Assembly: GCF_000284295.1 (NCBI RefSeq)
Contig: NC_017093.1
Coordinates: 5,828,001-5,892,000 of the forward strand
Source of the DNA: Actinoplanes missouriensis 431
GTDB taxonomy: Bacteria; Actinomycetota; Actinomycetes; Mycobacteriales; Micromonosporaceae
Length of the DNA: 64,000 bases
Direction of reading: 5' to 3'
The notes beneath the pieces were generated by a model, which was not told the origin of the DNA, ran no database searches, and saw only the letters and a list, made by a program, of their open reading frames with translations. Made by a program: the position numbers and the translations under genes. Shown in pieces: positions 62,231-64,000 of the stretch. The stretch's first letter is position 1. Each line of letters begins with the position of its first letter.

Positions 62231-63418
62231 TTAGGACTCGGGCACGGCCAGAGCGATCGTGAGCGCCAGTACCCACTCCGGGTCCTTCAGCCGCTCGCCG
62301 TAGAGCTCGCGCAGCCGGGCCATCCGGTACCGGACCGTCTGCGGGTGCACGAACAGATCCGCCGCCACGTCCTCCCGCCGGCCGTGGTGCAGCAGCCAGC
62401 TGCGCAGCGTCTCGACCAGTTTCGCGCCGCTCGCGCCGCGCTCACCGGCCAGCGGCGCGAGCGCCCGGGCCCGCAGGTCGGCGAGCGCGCTCGGATCGGC
62501 GGTCACCACCACGCTGGCCAGGTGGTCCTCGGTGTCGACCACACCGCCGCCGCCCGGCCGGCACAGCTCGTGGACCCGGATCACCCGGTCCACCGAGCTC
62601 TTCGCCTCCATCCACGGCCGGGCCGGTCCGATCGTCGCGCTGTGCCCGGTCAGCAGCCGGAACAGCAGCGGGCGGGAGGTGCCCTGCGGGTCGGGGACCA
62701 GCAGCACGGTCATTCCCGGCAGCTCCGGCACGGCGTCGACGAGGTGCAGCGTCCGCGGATCCAGCAGGTCGATCACCCAGCGCGCCGCGCGTTCCGGCAG
62801 GATGATCGCGGTGAGCGTCTGCGGCGGCGTCCACTCGGCCTGCTCGGCCGCGGCCTGCACCACGTGCGGCGGCTCCCCGGCGACAAGCATCTGGGCCAGC
62901 TCCTGCAGGTGCCGCAGCCGGATCCGGCCGGAGGCGGCGAGCTCGTCGGCGTGCCCGGCCACGCTCGCCGCGGAGAGCTCGTCGATGTAGGCGAAGACCA
63001 GCTCGGCGAAGTCGGCGATGATGGCGGCCGGCTGCCCGGTGCCGACGCTTATCGCGGCCAGCTCCCGCCAGGACACCCGGGCGCCCACCCGGTACGCCGC
63101 GAGAAGCGCGTCCAGGCTGCGGCCGGAGCGCGCCTCGCCCCGGCCCAGCGCGTACGCCCCGTCGAGCGCCGCCTGCAGCGGGGTGCCCGGATCACCGCCC
63201 GGACGGGACACCAGCTTGAAGAAGGTCCCGAGCGCGGCCTGCACGGCCCGCTCGATCTTGTGCCCCAGCTCGCCGGCGAACGCCTCGGCGTACGCCGGGA
63301 CCTCCATCGTGATGGCCGCGATGGTCTGCACCGCCACCTCGGGCAGCCCGTTCAGCAGCGGGACGACGACCTCTTCGGGAAGGCGGTACGACCGCACGTC
63401 GCGCAGCGGCTCCTTCAC
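62231..63418 (-). CDS. PucR-family transcriptional regulator
   Basis: The 395-residue regulator has an N-terminal helical sensor-like domain, a middle GGDEF-like region without a catalytic motif, and the C-terminal PucR helix-turn-helix (FVHPQTVRYRMARLRELYG). It is divergent from a ferredoxin reductase-type gene; in actinobacteria such a pair commonly adjoins a fatty acid desaturase, so it likely controls that redox system. Promoters share the 113-bp gap. Confidence 0.92.
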   Translation of the reverse strand: MKEPLRDVRSYRLPEEVVVPLLNGLPEVAVQTIAAITMEVPAYAEAFAGELGHKIERAVQAALGTFFKLVSRPGGDPGTPLQAALDGAYALGRGEARSGRSLDALLAAYRVGARVSWRELAAISVGTGQPAAIIADFAELVFAYIDELSAASVAGHADELAASGRIRLRHLQELAQMLVAGEPPHVVQAAAEQAEWTPPQTLTAIILPERAARWVIDLLDPRTLHLVDAVPELPGMTVLLVPDPQGTSRPLLFRLLTGHSATIGPARPWMEAKSSVDRVIRVHELCRPGGGGVVDTEDHLASVVVTADPSALADLRARALAPLAGERGASGAKLVETLRSWLLHHGRREDVAADLFVHPQTVRYRMARLRELYGERLKDPEWVLALTIALAVPES

Positions 63419-63531
63419 GCGAGTTCCTCTCGTTTAAAGTCCATCCCTTGTCCCCGCCGAACAATTATGCGGCTCCGGATTCACTTCTCCTGGTCATGCT
63501 TTCGCCCGGTTGAGGTAGCAGGCTTGGTGAC

Positions 63532-64000
63532 GTGCCAGTAACTCAGACATTGCGCAACGGCGCATGGCGTGTCGTCGAGCTGCTCACCACTCCGGTGGTG
63601 CCCGCCGACTATCTCGACGTCATCGCGCCCCTCCGCAATCCCGACGTCCTGCGCGCCCGGATCGAGGCGGTTCGTCCCGAGACGGCGAAATCGGTCACCC
63701 TGGAGCTGCGTCCCGGCCGCAACTGGCAGCCGCACCAGCCCGGACAGTATGTCCGCCTCGGCGTCGACGTCGACGGCGTCCGGCTCTGGCGCGCCTACTC
63801 GGTGAGCAGCGCGGCCGGCCGCCCCGGTGGCACGTTCACGGTCACCGTCAACGCGGTGGCCGACGGCGTCGTCAGCTCCTACCTGCTGAACCACGCCCGG
63901 CGCGGCATGATCCTCACGCTGGATCTGCCGACCGGCGACTTCGTGCTGCCGGCCCGGCGACCGGGCAAGGCGCTGTTCGTGACCGCGGGCAGCGGCATCA
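63532..64000 (+). CDS. Ferredoxin reductase-type flavoprotein, N-terminal part (3' end outside window)
   Basis: The visible 156 residues start at GTG 63532 and include an FAD-binding domain of the ferredoxin-NADP reductase superfamily: the RxYS motif RAYS at residues 87-90, GQYVRLGV, and the NAD-binding start FVTAGSGI at the window end. The family passes electrons from NAD(P)H through FAD to a C-terminal or separate [2Fe-2S] ferredoxin. A ferredoxin domain and a desaturase gene would be expected just beyond the window. No ribosome site is obvious. Confidence 0.88.
   Translation, partial: MPVTQTLRNGAWRVVELLTTPVVPADYLDVIAPLRNPDVLRARIEAVRPETAKSVTLELRPGRNWQPHQPGQYVRLGVDVDGVRLWRAYSVSSAAGRPGGTFTVTVNAVADGVVSSYLLNHARRGMILTLDLPTGDFVLPARRPGKALFVTAGSGI

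Overview
The window is about 70% G+C with actinobacterial features: GTG/TTG starts, many leaderless genes, Tat and lipoprotein export signals, an F420-type LLM oxidoreductase, and LacI, MocR, PucR and Lrp regulators. The gene content suggests a soil actinomycete, most likely Actinoplanes or another member of the Micromonosporaceae. That is inferred from overall character; there is no rRNA marker in the window. No rRNA, tRNA, CRISPR array, insertion sequence or prophage was recognised. Both ends cut a gene.

Layout. 1-8500: end of a diguanylate cyclase, a secreted repeat protein, an acyl-CoA dehydrogenase, a single-chain alpha-beta glycyl-tRNA synthetase and a large DUF6493-like protein behind a possible DNA-damage promoter. 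8501-11900: a 30-bp minisatellite, then a phosphate block (Tat-exported glycerophosphodiesterase facing a Pit phosphate transporter that has PHO-box-like repeats). 11940-14940: a two-gene export operon (sugar-dehydrogenase-type propeller with a PKD domain, and a TIM-barrel isomerase). 15090-24790: a reductive pyrimidine or hydantoin catabolism locus. It has an aminotransferase and MocR regulator on one strand. On the other are beta-ureidopropionase, dihydropyrimidinase, an LLM oxidoreductase and a four-gene ABC importer, mostly with overlapping start and stop codons.

24800-37100: small unknown proteins, a PAS-GGDEF cyclase, a Ser/Thr kinase, two LacI regulators, a GlxA-type regulator, GAPDH, and a divergent pair made of an XRE-cupin regulator with a palindrome on its start codon and a methyltransferase with a histidine-rich head. 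37100-41300: poorly understood proteins, namely a membrane protein with an internal duplication and a C-terminal winged-helix-like end, a membrane-anchored coiled-coil protein, and a secreted protein of three near-identical Cys-bounded repeats.

41510-53531: a pectin/uronate utilisation locus. A minus-strand run encodes Gfo/Idh oxidoreductase, UxaC, a mannitol-dehydrogenase-family uronate reductase, a second Gfo/Idh protein, a KdgF-like cupin and a secreted pectate lyase. Divergently, a LacI regulator precedes a CUT1-type sugar ABC importer and a DUF624-like membrane protein. Two matching LacI palindromes lie in the divergent promoter region, so pectin cleavage, import and uronate conversion appear to be controlled together.

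53532-64000: decayed, repeat-rich spacer; Lrp regulator with alanine dehydrogenase; a lytic polysaccharide monooxygenase with a chitin-binding module; a 91-bp hairpin element; the MetNIQ methionine importer; a YqeB-like protein with a two-component system; and a PucR regulator divergent from a truncated ferredoxin-reductase-type gene.
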